A stretch of 64,000 bases of DNA. Source: Erysipelotrichaceae bacterium OPF54. Lineage in GTDB: Bacteria; Bacillota_I; Bacilli_A; Erysipelotrichales; Erysipelotrichaceae. Each line of letters begins with the position of its first letter. Position 1 is the first letter of the stretch. The stretch covers positions 2,891,659-2,955,658 of the forward strand of contig BQKD01000001.1 in NCBI GenBank assembly GCA_022834735.1, given 5' to 3'. Positions 51,909 to 61,105 of the stretch are shown here, in pieces. Position numbers and translations under genes: made by a program. The notes beneath the pieces are model-generated. The model was not told the DNA's origin, ran no database searches, and saw only the letters and a program-made list of their open reading frames with translations.

Positions 51909-52358
51909 ATGAAAAACCAGAACAATGCGCCAATGAGCGAAGAAGAAAAACACAATCTGATGAAACGGCTCAATTCCTCGAGCCAGTACCTTCAAAGCAA
52001 CGATATGAAAGTCGTGGACGTGGGACGCGGATTCGCCCGGGTCGAAATGATCATCGACGAACACATCCTCAATATTCATGGATTCGTTCACGGCGGAGCC
52101 CTCTTTTCCCTGGCCGATACGGTAGCCGGCTCTGCCAGCTTCGCGACAGGAAGAGACAGCGTCACACTGAACGGAAGCATCAACTACATCAAGCCCGGAC
52201 GCGGAGGAAAACTGATCGGTGTCGCGACCGAAATCAGTGCCGGAAGAACGACCGGCGTCTATGAAGTATTCATTTACAACGACGAACAGACCCTGCTTGC
52301 CCGCGCCACCTTTACGATGTTCTTTCTTGATCAGGACCGTCACAAAAAGCAGAAATGA
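51909..52358 (+). CDS. PaaI-family hotdog thioesterase
   Basis: A 149-residue hotdog-fold acyl-CoA thioesterase: HGFVHGGALFSLADTVAGSA holds the HGG..F.LAD motif, followed by TLNGSINYIKPGRGGKLIGV and RTTGVYEVFIYNDEQTLLAR. Length typical. The start at 51909 (MKNQNNAPM) lacks a ribosome binding site but sits six bases after TATAAT; a second ATG eight codons later also lacks one. Stands alone and ends at a terminator. Confidence 0.88.
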   Translation: MKNQNNAPMSEEEKHNLMKRLNSSSQYLQSNDMKVVDVGRGFARVEMIIDEHILNIHGFVHGGALFSLADTVAGSASFATGRDSVTLNGSINYIKPGRGGKLIGVATEISAGRTTGVYEVFIYNDEQTLLARATFTMFFLDQDRHKKQK

Positions 52359-52362
52359 AGCC

Positions 52363-52386
52363 GCGCTCTGATAACAGAGCGTTTTT
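52363..52386 (+). terminator. Terminator after the thioesterase gene
   Basis: GCTCTG-ATAA-CAGAGC followed by GTTTTT, four bases after the stop codon. Confidence 0.85.
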
Positions 52387-52388
52387 GC

Positions 52389-52416
52389 TTGACTTTATTT
52401 AACGATTAAGTTAAAT
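52389..52416 (+). promoter_or_regulatory. sdpRI promoter with overlapping palindromic operator
   Basis: TTGACT, a 16-base spacer and TTAAAT. A palindrome ATTTAAC-GATTAA-GTTAAAT covers the spacer and -10, with a further GTTAAAT directly after. This fits autorepression by the ArsR-type product of the first gene. Confidence 0.75.
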
Positions 52417-52440
52417 GTTAAATGAAGAAAGGAGAACATC

Positions 52441-52758
52441 ATGCTTACTGAAACATTAAAGGCGCTCAGCGATCCAGTACGGCGCCAGATCCTGGAAATG
52501 CTGAAAAAAGGAAGCCGGAATGCCGGACAGATCGCCTCCTGCTTTCAGATCTCTGACGCTGCCATTTCCCGCCATCTCTCGGTCCTGAAAAATGCCGACC
52601 TGATCCGTTCCTGGCGGGAAGGAAAATTTATCTACTACGAGCTGAACACCTCTGTGCTCGACGAGGTGCTCCTGTGGACACGAAACCTGAAAGGAGACGA
52701 AAATGAACAACCCGAACAATCGGTCCTCCCTGCCGTCAAGACCTCTTCTCGTCACTGA
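52441..52758 (+). CDS. sdpR: ArsR-family autorepressor, SdpR-like
   Basis: A 105-residue winged helix regulator: LKALSDPVRRQILEMLKKGS, then AGQIASCFQISDAAISRHLS as recognition helix. No metal-binding cysteines of the ArsR/SmtB kind, which agrees with SdpR. In Bacillus SdpR represses sdpRI and is sequestered at the membrane by SdpI when toxin is bound. The ATG has AAAGGAGA upstream. It overlaps the SdpI-like gene by 56 bases. Confidence 0.88.
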   Translation: MLTETLKALSDPVRRQILEMLKKGSRNAGQIASCFQISDAAISRHLSVLKNADLIRSWREGKFIYYELNTSVLDEVLLWTRNLKGDENEQPEQSVLPAVKTSSRH

Positions 52759-53740
52759 GCTTGTTTTGGTCGTGCTGCCTGCCGCCAGCATTTTCATGAC
52801 CGAAGGACCATTTCAAATGTCGATCCTTCTATCCTGTCTGATCGGCTTTCTGACCTGGATTTTCGGACTGTGGACCTTGAAGAACGCAAAAGCATTCTCG
52901 AGCGCACGCACAGGCAATCGGTTTCTTATCCTGATCATTCTGATGGAATATGGTGCCATCTTGTCCCTGCTGGCTTCTGCCGGACAGACCAGGGTCGATG
53001 CCCTCAGCATCACGACACTCGCGCTCGGGCTCCTGTTCATCGTGATCGGCAATCTGCTTGGCAAGCTTTCTCCCAACAGCTTCATCGGCATTCGTACGAC
53101 ATGGGCGCTGGAAAACCGGGAAAACTGGAATTATTCAAGCCGGATCAGCGGGATCATCTGGGTCATTGGCGGACTGCTCTGCTGGCTCAGCCTCATATTC
53201 AAAATGCCGTTTGCCGGCTTTATCCTCATCCTGATCCTCGCCTTCGCTCCTCTGCTCATTTCCTATATGAAATACAGGGAACAGGTGCGCACCGGCACAT
53301 GGAAAAAGGATCTGGACCTCCTGCCTTCCTGTTCGCTCGGAAAAACCGGGAAGATCATGATCTGGATCGTAACGATCATAACGATCGTATTGGTTGCGGC
53401 CATGATCATTTTCGGGAAGAACTATGAGATCCGTCCCGGGTCGGATCAGCTGTCGATCCGTTCGACACTGGCTGGAAACGTACAGATCCCGTATAAGGAT
53501 ATCGAGTCCCTCGAACTAAAGGACGCGCAGGATCCGGGAAACCGCGACTGGGGCTATGCTGCTTTCGGCATCGATCTGGGCCATTATTCCAATACGGAAT
53601 ATGGAAGATACCTGCGCTATACCGGACAAAGCCCGCTCGTGATCGAGATCAGGACCAGGGACGAAACGATCGTCTGCTCGCTCGACTCGAAAGAAAAAAC
53701 AGAACAGCTCTTCGATCGCCTGCAGCAAAAAACTAAATAA
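52703..53740 (+). CDS. sdpI: SdpI-family immunity-like membrane protein with extra C-terminal domain
   Basis: A 345-residue protein with about six to seven helices. NLLGKLSPNSFIGIRTTWAL followed by NRENWNYSSRISGIIWVIGG is the SdpI signature. Beyond the usual length (about 207 residues in Bacillus) it has a further helix and a PH-like C-terminal domain (about 245-345; GNVQIPYKDIESLELKDAQD). No SdpC toxin gene is present, so it may give resistance to a foreign bacteriocin. AAAGGAG precedes the ATG. Transposon copy B lies 33 bases after the stop. Confidence 0.87.
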   Translation: MNNPNNRSSLPSRPLLVTELVLVVLPAASIFMTEGPFQMSILLSCLIGFLTWIFGLWTLKNAKAFSSARTGNRFLILIILMEYGAILSLLASAGQTRVDALSITTLALGLLFIVIGNLLGKLSPNSFIGIRTTWALENRENWNYSSRISGIIWVIGGLLCWLSLIFKMPFAGFILILILAFAPLLISYMKYREQVRTGTWKKDLDLLPSCSLGKTGKIMIWIVTIITIVLVAAMIIFGKNYEIRPGSDQLSIRSTLAGNVQIPYKDIESLELKDAQDPGNRDWGYAAFGIDLGHYSNTEYGRYLRYTGQSPLVIEIRTRDETIVCSLDSKEKTEQLFDRLQQKTK

Positions 53741-53905
53741 TTCCAGCAAAATACCGTATAATCGAAGCATGATTGTAGCGCGTCAAATTCTGTTAGTCGG
53801 AAACGTCAAATATTTTTATACACATCTGGAAGAGAAACGCACTTTATTTTGTCCGGCCTCGCTTTATTTTGGCTTCAGAAGCATTTTATTTTATTTCTTT
53901 CTGTT

Positions 53906-53937
53906 CAAAAAAAGCCGTCTTGTCAAAAACGGCTTTT
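53906..53937 (-). terminator. Terminator of the transposon operon, copy B
   Basis: Same hairpin as in copy A (AAAGCCGT/ACGGCTTT with a T run), reversed. Confidence 0.85.
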
Positions 53938-53939
53938 AA

Positions 53940-54227
53940 TCAATAATTTCCTATGTTCTCGAATTCTTTCTGGTATACTCTTTCCACTATACATGCCAGG
54001 ATCCAGCTGTTCCTCTTTCCCAGCGCTTTTCTGATCGACGGATGGATCTCGAAATCATTCTTGAAGAATAAATGGCCAAAATTATTCATATAGTTTTCTA
54101 CAAAATACATCAGCTCTTCATTGCTCAGTTTATAGGCTCCGTACATCTTCATCGCTCTTTTCAGCTGTTCGATCATCACTTTTCTCGTCGTCGGCCAGTT
54201 GATCAACATCCGTTCATCTTCTTTCAT
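53940..54227 (-). CDS. Small conserved transposon protein (95 residues), copy B
   Basis: Identical in sequence to the copy A protein at 30514-30801; unrecognised, helical and basic. Located six bases after the ATPase gene. Identity in both copies argues that it is needed by the element. Confidence 0.75.
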   Translation of the reverse strand: MKEDERMLINWPTTRKVMIEQLKRAMKMYGAYKLSNEELMYFVENYMNNFGHLFFKNDFEIHPSIRKALGKRNSWILACIVERVYQKEFENIGNY

Positions 54228-54233
54228 ATGTTC

Positions 54234-55040
54234 TCACCCCAGTTCTACTTCGTTATGTGCTTTCATCACGATCTCTGCGTCGATGATCCGCTTTTCTTCG
54301 TTCGCTCCTTCGATCAGGCATTTCGACAACAGATTGTTCAGTTTCCGGATTGATCCGCCTGCGATATTATATGCGGCACGCACCGCGTCTTCTTCGAACA
54401 CCTTTTCTCTGCTTCCGCATTCTTTCATGCAGAAATCCACATATTCCTGTGCCTCTTCTCCTTTCAGACCTTCCATGAAATAATTGATCACGATCCTCTG
54501 GCGCAGGGCGTCATGCACCTGCTTTTTCAGGATCGTGTTCAGGCTCGTCTGCCCGCTCAGGATCAGGATACAGTAGTTCTTCGAGTCCATCTCGAAATTG
54601 AGGAGCATGGTCAGATCGTTGAAGACGCTCGTGCTCAGATACTGCGCTTCGTCGATCACGATGACCGGCGTGCACTTCTTTTCTTTTGCCATGTATTCGA
54701 TGGCTTCCTGTACCTGCCGGAACAGGTCGCTCTTTCTGAATTTGGGCTCCAGCCCCAGCCCGCAGGCCAGCTGCCGGTAAAAGTCGATGACCGATACCGT
54801 AGACATCTGGATGTAGACCACTTTGTACAGCGACGGGTTCAGACTGCCGGCAAATTCGCGGATGGCCGATGTTTTTCCTGTTCCCGGACTTCCTGTGAAC
54901 AATCCGATCCCTTTCGCTTTTTTCAGGTAGTCCAGCCGTCCTTTCAGGTTCGCCGTATCTTCGCTCCGGTATAATTTGTGATATTTCGTTTCTTTCTCGA
55001 ACGGCATCTGCTTCAGTCCGTAAAATACTTTGGCTTCCAT
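54234..55040 (-). CDS. AAA+ ATPase of the transposon, copy B
   Basis: Identical to the copy A ATPase (268 residues; Walker A GSPGTGKTS, Walker B VIVIDEAQYL). Expected to choose the target and activate the transposase. Intact, so this copy can in principle move by itself. Confidence 0.92.
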   Translation of the reverse strand: MEAKVFYGLKQMPFEKETKYHKLYRSEDTANLKGRLDYLKKAKGIGLFTGSPGTGKTSAIREFAGSLNPSLYKVVYIQMSTVSVIDFYRQLACGLGLEPKFRKSDLFRQVQEAIEYMAKEKKCTPVIVIDEAQYLSTSVFNDLTMLLNFEMDSKNYCILILSGQTSLNTILKKQVHDALRQRIVINYFMEGLKGEEAQEYVDFCMKECGSREKVFEEDAVRAAYNIAGGSIRKLNNLLSKCLIEGANEEKRIIDAEIVMKAHNEVELG

Positions 55041-55041
55041 A

Positions 55042-56277
55042 TTACTCCTCCTCTCTGAAGCGCATGTGCTGCCTTCTTCTGATCCGGCTGTTCTCCACCT
55101 TGTCGACCGTCCGGATCGGGATCAGCTTTCCGTCCATCCCTAGCAGCCAGGCCTTTCTCCTGTCTTCGGGATCCATCTTCACCTTTACTGTCTCGCGCAT
55201 GTATTCGGCCGGCACCTCGTAGCTGATCCCGTCGATCACGAGTGTCGAATCGGTCCTCACCTTTCTTTCGTACGTATGCAGGAAATACTGTTCCACCGCT
55301 TCGTCAGGAAGGAAGCGGAACCGCTGTGCATCCTTCAGATAGCGCTGGCGCGGCGTCATATCTTTCAGCGAAGCGTGTTGGCAGTTGATGTATTTCTGAA
55401 GATAGTCCCCGAAAGATTCCCGGACCTCTTCGATCGTCTGATAGGCATTCCAGTCCGAACAGCGCAGCCAGTGGTCCTTGAACGTTCGGAATGCGCGCTC
55501 CTGTTTTCCTTTCGCGCTTCCGTCCCGCACCGGCGCATGCACCAGGGCGACCCCCAGTCTTGCACAGATCATATTCAGCTGGTGGTTGTCATAAGGCGAA
55601 CCATTGTCTACATACAGTACAGACGGGATCCCGTAAGTCATGACCGCGTTCTTCAGGATCTTCTGAAAGTTGACGGCCGTATCGGCTTCAAAGATTCCCC
55701 AGCCCACGATCATCCGGGATGCGTCATCCAGGATAGAAACCAGATACAGCCTGTGTCCGGCCAGCCTGTATAGATAGGATGTATCGGCCTGCCAGACCTG
55801 GTTGGCAAATTCTTTCTCGAACGCTCTGCGCTCTTTTCCCTGATGGATCGGTTCGAGACGGCTCTGAGGCAGAGAACGCACGAAACGATCGATCGTGGAC
55901 TGGGAAACGCGGGCCGGGATAAACCCTTCTTCGATGAGCCGCGCACGCAGGACCGTATTGATGATGCGCGGATACTGCCGGCGCAGAGCGATGATGCGTT
56001 CCTGCGCCTCGGGACTCAGAGTTCGGGAAGTCCCCTTGTCGCTCCTGGGACGGGAAATCAGTCCATCGAATCCGCCGGAACAGTATTCATAGGCCCAGTG
56101 AGCGAAAGTCTGCCATGAAAATGATTTTTTGACACCGGAGACCGGGTTTTCGAATTCTTTTTCGGCAAGATGACGGTAAAACTGACGGTTTGTCGAAAAA
56201 GGATGAGTGCCGGAAATGACAGGAGCGATGATCCCGAATTTCCATAAAGCGATTTTTTCCTTGTCGGTTTGATCCAT
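55042..56277 (-). CDS. DDE transposase, copy B
   Basis: The 411-residue transposase with all three catalytic residues (WQADTSY, YVDNGSPY, KGKQERAF). It differs from copy A at residue 66, where YEYCSGGF replaces YEYRSGGF (CGT to TGT), in the N-terminal DNA-binding region; this may affect end binding in one of the copies. Ribosome binding site and spacing as in copy A. Confidence 0.93.
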   Translation of the reverse strand: MDQTDKEKIALWKFGIIAPVISGTHPFSTNRQFYRHLAEKEFENPVSGVKKSFSWQTFAHWAYEYCSGGFDGLISRPRSDKGTSRTLSPEAQERIIALRRQYPRIINTVLRARLIEEGFIPARVSQSTIDRFVRSLPQSRLEPIHQGKERRAFEKEFANQVWQADTSYLYRLAGHRLYLVSILDDASRMIVGWGIFEADTAVNFQKILKNAVMTYGIPSVLYVDNGSPYDNHQLNMICARLGVALVHAPVRDGSAKGKQERAFRTFKDHWLRCSDWNAYQTIEEVRESFGDYLQKYINCQHASLKDMTPRQRYLKDAQRFRFLPDEAVEQYFLHTYERKVRTDSTLVIDGISYEVPAEYMRETVKVKMDPEDRRKAWLLGMDGKLIPIRTVDKVENSRIRRRQHMRFREEE

Positions 56278-56342
56278 AAAGCAGAATCCTCCTTTGAGAT
56301 TACTGTACCGGGCTAAAAAGAGGAAAGCGACGGACAAATGAT

Positions 56343-56882
56343 TCAGGAAGGAGAAAAAAGACCATAGACAAAGGGTGCAGATAAAATAGTGTGAGGCGAA
56401 AAATAGGCGCATTCATGAAAACGAAGAAAACTCTTCAGAAAGGCATGCATAGAAGAACGGATATGAGCAAGAAGATCATACGGGCTACGGTCAAGATCGC
56501 GGATCATGATACAGGAGAGGAAAAGCAGAGAGGAATAGCGGTCGATCCATCGGCGCAGGGTCGTTCTGGAAATATCAAAAAGCGCAGCCGTTCTCGACTT
56601 GTTGCCGGCACAAGGTCCGCAGCAGTACTGAAAGAGCACTTCAAAAATAAAAGGATAGGAAAACGAAGAAAACGGACGGGCATCATAAGGGAGTATGGTA
56701 TGATAGGAGCCGCAGGAAGGACAAAAAACGACACGAACCCGTAAGCGTTTTGTCGGATTGGAAGGAGAGAGGCAGAAACGGGAGTAGGATGAGTAATCGA
56801 GCATCTGGCCGCGCGCCCCGCAGGACGGGCAGGATAAATCATGCGAAAAAGGGTTGTCGAAAGCCGAAAAATTGATTATCAT
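56343..56882 (-). CDS. Transposon-borne zinc-ribbon/HTH protein, copy B
   Basis: Same protein as in copy A (two CPSCG knuckles, a CCGPCAGNKS block and the ISRTTLRRWI helix). Its 3' end lies 65 bases before the transposase start. Function unknown. Confidence 0.7.
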   Translation of the reverse strand: MIINFSAFDNPFSHDLSCPSCGARGQMLDYSSYSRFCLSPSNPTKRLRVRVVFCPSCGSYHTILPYDARPFSSFSYPFIFEVLFQYCCGPCAGNKSRTAALFDISRTTLRRWIDRYSSLLFLSCIMIRDLDRSPYDLLAHIRSSMHAFLKSFLRFHECAYFSPHTILSAPFVYGLFSPS

Positions 56883-56998
56883 AAAATTGTTCGTTAGGAC
56901 GGGAGAGAGTTTGTTCGCAAAACAATTAGGGCTCTCTCTTTTTTTGCGCCTAACACCTTTCCATGTCAATCATCTCATAAAATGAAAATAATGTGACG

Positions 56999-57052
56999 AA
57001 AAAAAGCAGAATAAATTCATCGTGAAATGATCGATGATGAATTTATTCTGCT
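56999..57052 (-). terminator. Terminator just inside the right end of copy B
   Basis: Same 17-bp stem as at 27689 in copy A. It would stop leftward transcription entering the element; on the strand leading to yihY there is no T run of equal strength, so outward transcription towards yihY is less affected. Confidence 0.8.
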
Positions 57053-57096
57053 TGTCTTTATAAATAAGCGAGGATAGCAGGACGACGCTCTACAGC

Positions 57097-57975
57097 ATGA
57101 TAGAACGTCTGAAAAACAAACTGAAAAAAGGGAAGAGGCTGACGCTTTACGCGCTGATCACCCGCTATGTGAACAACCAGGTCGGCTCCCGCGCCGCATC
57201 GCTGGCCTATTATCTGCTGTTTTCCCTCTTTCCGCTTCTGATCCTGATCGCGTCGATCATCGGTCTGCTCAATATCGACCCGCATTCGATCGGCACGCTG
57301 CTGTCGCGTTTTCTGCCAACAGGCATCACGAAACTGGCCGCCACGTATCTGGAATACATTCAGCAGTCGTACAACAGTACGATCATGGTCTTCTCGATCG
57401 TGTTTTCGATCTGGTTTCCTTTCCGTGCCATCAAAGGTCTGATGCGCGATGTGCGCCGCAGCTTCGATCTGGACGAGACCCCGGGATCAAAACTGTTTAT
57501 TATCCGTCAGATCATCTGCACGCTGCTTCTGCCCACGACCATCCTTTTATCCCTGATCCTGATCGTGCTGGGCCAGAACGTGATCGAATCGGTGCTGCAC
57601 CTGTTCCTTCCCGGAACCATACATCTGAATGAGCTTCTTATCGAGCTGTGGCAGTATCTGCGGTTTGTCGCCGCGGCCCTCCTGATGGGATTTTCGATCG
57701 GCGTCCTGTACGAGCTGTCGCTCGACAAGTTCCTTCCGTTTCGAAACGTGCTTCCCGGCATCGTCTTCGTTCTCGTGGTCTGGGTCGTATCGAGCATCCT
57801 GTTCTCCGTCTATGTGGAACATTATGCCAACTACTCGCTCATTTACGGCACGCTCGGTGCGTTCATTGTCCTGATGCTGTGGCTGTATCTGACCTCCCTT
57901 ATTTTCATCATGGGCAGCGAGCTCAATGCCGTACTGCTCGAAAAGAAAAAAGAAACGATCGAAACGATCAAATAA
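57097..57975 (+). CDS. YihY/BrkB-family membrane protein (UPF0761)
   Basis: A 292-residue protein with six helices: SRAASLAYYLLFSLFPLLIL, MVFSIVFSIWFPFRAIKGLM, LLLPTTILLSLILIVLGQNV, FVAAALLMGFSIGVLYELSL, VFVLVVWVVSSILFSVYVEH and LGAFIVLMLWLYLTSLIFIM, followed by GSELNAVL, typical of this family. Function of the family is unclear. The coding sequence is intact, but transposon copy B has separated it from its TATAAT (at about 53757-53762, originally six bases before the ATG), so present expression depends on the element. Confidence 0.9.
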   Translation: MIERLKNKLKKGKRLTLYALITRYVNNQVGSRAASLAYYLLFSLFPLLILIASIIGLLNIDPHSIGTLLSRFLPTGITKLAATYLEYIQQSYNSTIMVFSIVFSIWFPFRAIKGLMRDVRRSFDLDETPGSKLFIIRQIICTLLLPTTILLSLILIVLGQNVIESVLHLFLPGTIHLNELLIELWQYLRFVAAALLMGFSIGVLYELSLDKFLPFRNVLPGIVFVLVVWVVSSILFSVYVEHYANYSLIYGTLGAFIVLMLWLYLTSLIFIMGSELNAVLLEKKKETIETIK

Positions 57976-57979
57976 TGTA

Positions 57980-58003
57980 CGCTCCCGAACGGGAGCATTT
58001 TTC
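57980..58003 (+). terminator. Terminator after the yihY-like gene
   Basis: GCTCCCG-AAC-GGGAGC followed by ATTTTT, four bases after the stop. Bases 58004-58283 contain no convincing gene. Confidence 0.85.
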
Positions 58004-58283
58004 ATATCCTATTGTCTTTCCGGCTGCAATACGGTACACTTTCTTCACGAACAGGATCGTTTCCTGCCATCTCATTGCGAATTTCTTCAAAAATGAATCG
58101 TCTGTTTCCTGCAGACTTTCTTTCCGTTCTTATTTTTCATTTTTCCGGATCATCTTCAGTGGATTTTTCAGCACCTTTTCTATCCCGACGGAAACATTTC
58201 TTCACAAGATCGAATTTTACAGAACACAGGTTGAAAAAACGAATGGATCGCCGGAACCTTTCTGTTCAGAGAGGAGGAAAATT

Positions 58284-59084
58284 GTGATCAATTGTTCCAA
58301 AGAATATCTGGAACTGGTCCGCAACGCCACATTGTTCGACGATCCGTATATGGATGTCTTCTTCAAGGACCAGCCGCAGCTGGCCCAGTTCGTTCTGCGG
58401 CTGATCCTGAACAAACCCGATCTGGTCGTGGAAAGCGTCCGGATCCAGGATACGATTCCTGATCTTGGTTCCAAGACGGTCCGTATGGATATCACAGCGA
58501 CAGACAGCACCGGAAAACTGTACGATATCGAATTTCAGACGGTTCTTGGATCGAACCTGAAAGAACGCGGACGCTTTTATCAGAGCAAGATCGATAACGA
58601 CGTTCTAAGAAAAGGGGATGATTATACCCGACTGCCAGAATTGTATATTATTTTCATATGCCGGGGCGATGTGCCAGGAAATGGAAAACCGCTGGATCAT
58701 TTCTGCACCAGAAACGAGGAAGGCATCGCGCTCGGCGATGGACGACATCTGATCTTTATCAACGCCGATCATGAGAGCGACTGGCGTCTGAAAGAACTAA
58801 TGGAAGATTTCAAATGTCCGGACCCCCAAAAAATGCGGTATAATGAGATCAAAGAACGATCCATCTATCTAAAAGTAAAGGAGGAGGGAGCAATGAGCAT
58901 GACCCCAGCTATGGAAAAATACAGCGCGTATCTGCGGCAGGAAGGCAAAACAGAAGGTATTCTGGATCTCATCCGCAACGCATTGAAAAAAGGAAAATCA
59001 CCGGAAGCCATTTCGGACTTTACCGACTGGCCAGTCGACGAAATCAAAAAAATCGAACAGGAAATGAACACGAAGCCGGAATAA
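58284..59084 (+). CDS. Rpn-family PD-(D/E)XK nuclease, second locus
   Basis: A 266-residue PD-(D/E)XK transposase-like nuclease. Core: VRMDITATDSTGKLYDIEFQ (Asp and Glu-x-Gln), SNLKERGRFYQSKIDND, ELYIIFICRGDVPG, and DGRHLIFINADHE. The short C-terminal domain begins at Met204. The GTG start at 58284 has GAGGAGG upstream. It is a different subfamily from the nuclease at 32557, yet shares the internal start design. Such genes are common and multi-copy in Firmicutes. Confidence 0.88.
   Translation: MINCSKEYLELVRNATLFDDPYMDVFFKDQPQLAQFVLRLILNKPDLVVESVRIQDTIPDLGSKTVRMDITATDSTGKLYDIEFQTVLGSNLKERGRFYQSKIDNDVLRKGDDYTRLPELYIIFICRGDVPGNGKPLDHFCTRNEEGIALGDGRHLIFINADHESDWRLKELMEDFKCPDPQKMRYNEIKERSIYLKVKEEGAMSMTPAMEKYSAYLRQEGKTEGILDLIRNALKKGKSPEAISDFTDWPVDEIKKIEQEMNTKPE
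58893..59084 (+). CDS. Internal in-frame ORF of the second Rpn gene (candidate antitoxin)
   Basis: A 63-residue product starting MSMTPAMEKYSAYLRQEGKT. The sequence AAAGGAGGAGGGAGCA directly precedes the in-frame ATG, giving a perfect AAAGGAGG eight bases away, stronger than the site of the full-length gene. It covers the helical C-terminal domain only. Expression as a separate protein is inferred. Confidence 0.65.
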   Translation: MSMTPAMEKYSAYLRQEGKTEGILDLIRNALKKGKSPEAISDFTDWPVDEIKKIEQEMNTKPE

Positions 59085-59098
59085 CAACCGGCTTTTTC
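59073..59098 (+). terminator. Terminator overlapping the end of the second Rpn gene
   Basis: AAGCCGG-AATAACAA-CCGGCTT followed by a T run; the stop codon lies in the loop. Confidence 0.85.
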
Positions 59099-59234
59099 TT
59101 ATACAAAAAACCTTTCGCCACAGCACATTGAGTACTAACAGCAAAAGGCTTTGAGCTTATCCCAGAGTACAACGATCGCAAAGATCCGTACCTAAAGGAT
59201 CATGAAATCAATAGACCGAATACCATTGATTGTC
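59099..59234. other. Gap with a short coding-like fragment
   Basis: Between the Rpn gene and the convergent IIA gene. On the plus strand an open stretch from about 59143 reads KGFELIPEYNDRKDPYLKD then HEINRPNTIDCPIKLKRITE and runs into the IIA gene antisense. It has no start, ribosome binding site or recognised family; it may be the end of a degraded gene. A hairpin-like AAAACCTTTCGCC...GCAAAAGGCTTT lies at its left. Confidence 0.25.
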
Positions 59235-61092
<1,858 letters not shown>

Positions 61093-61105
61093 TTAATTCC
61101 TCCTT

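Larger units (their letters stand above)
53774..57094 (-). mobile_element. Transposon copy B (3,321 bp, inverted relative to copy A)
   Basis: Same length, ends (TGTAGCGCGTC left, TGTAGAGCGTC on the complement right) and genes as copy A, reversed. Flanking direct repeats are GCATGAT on both sides (AGCATGAT if one end base is counted with the target). The repeat contains the ATG of the yihY-like gene, so the insertion landed exactly at its start codon. Only one coding difference from copy A was noticed, so the two copies spread recently. Confidence 0.93.

Noticed and set aside
27647..57094. The two transposon copies as ends of one composite transposon
   Set aside because: Each copy has its own flanking direct repeat, the signature of two separate insertions; a composite unit would have one repeat pair at the outer ends only.
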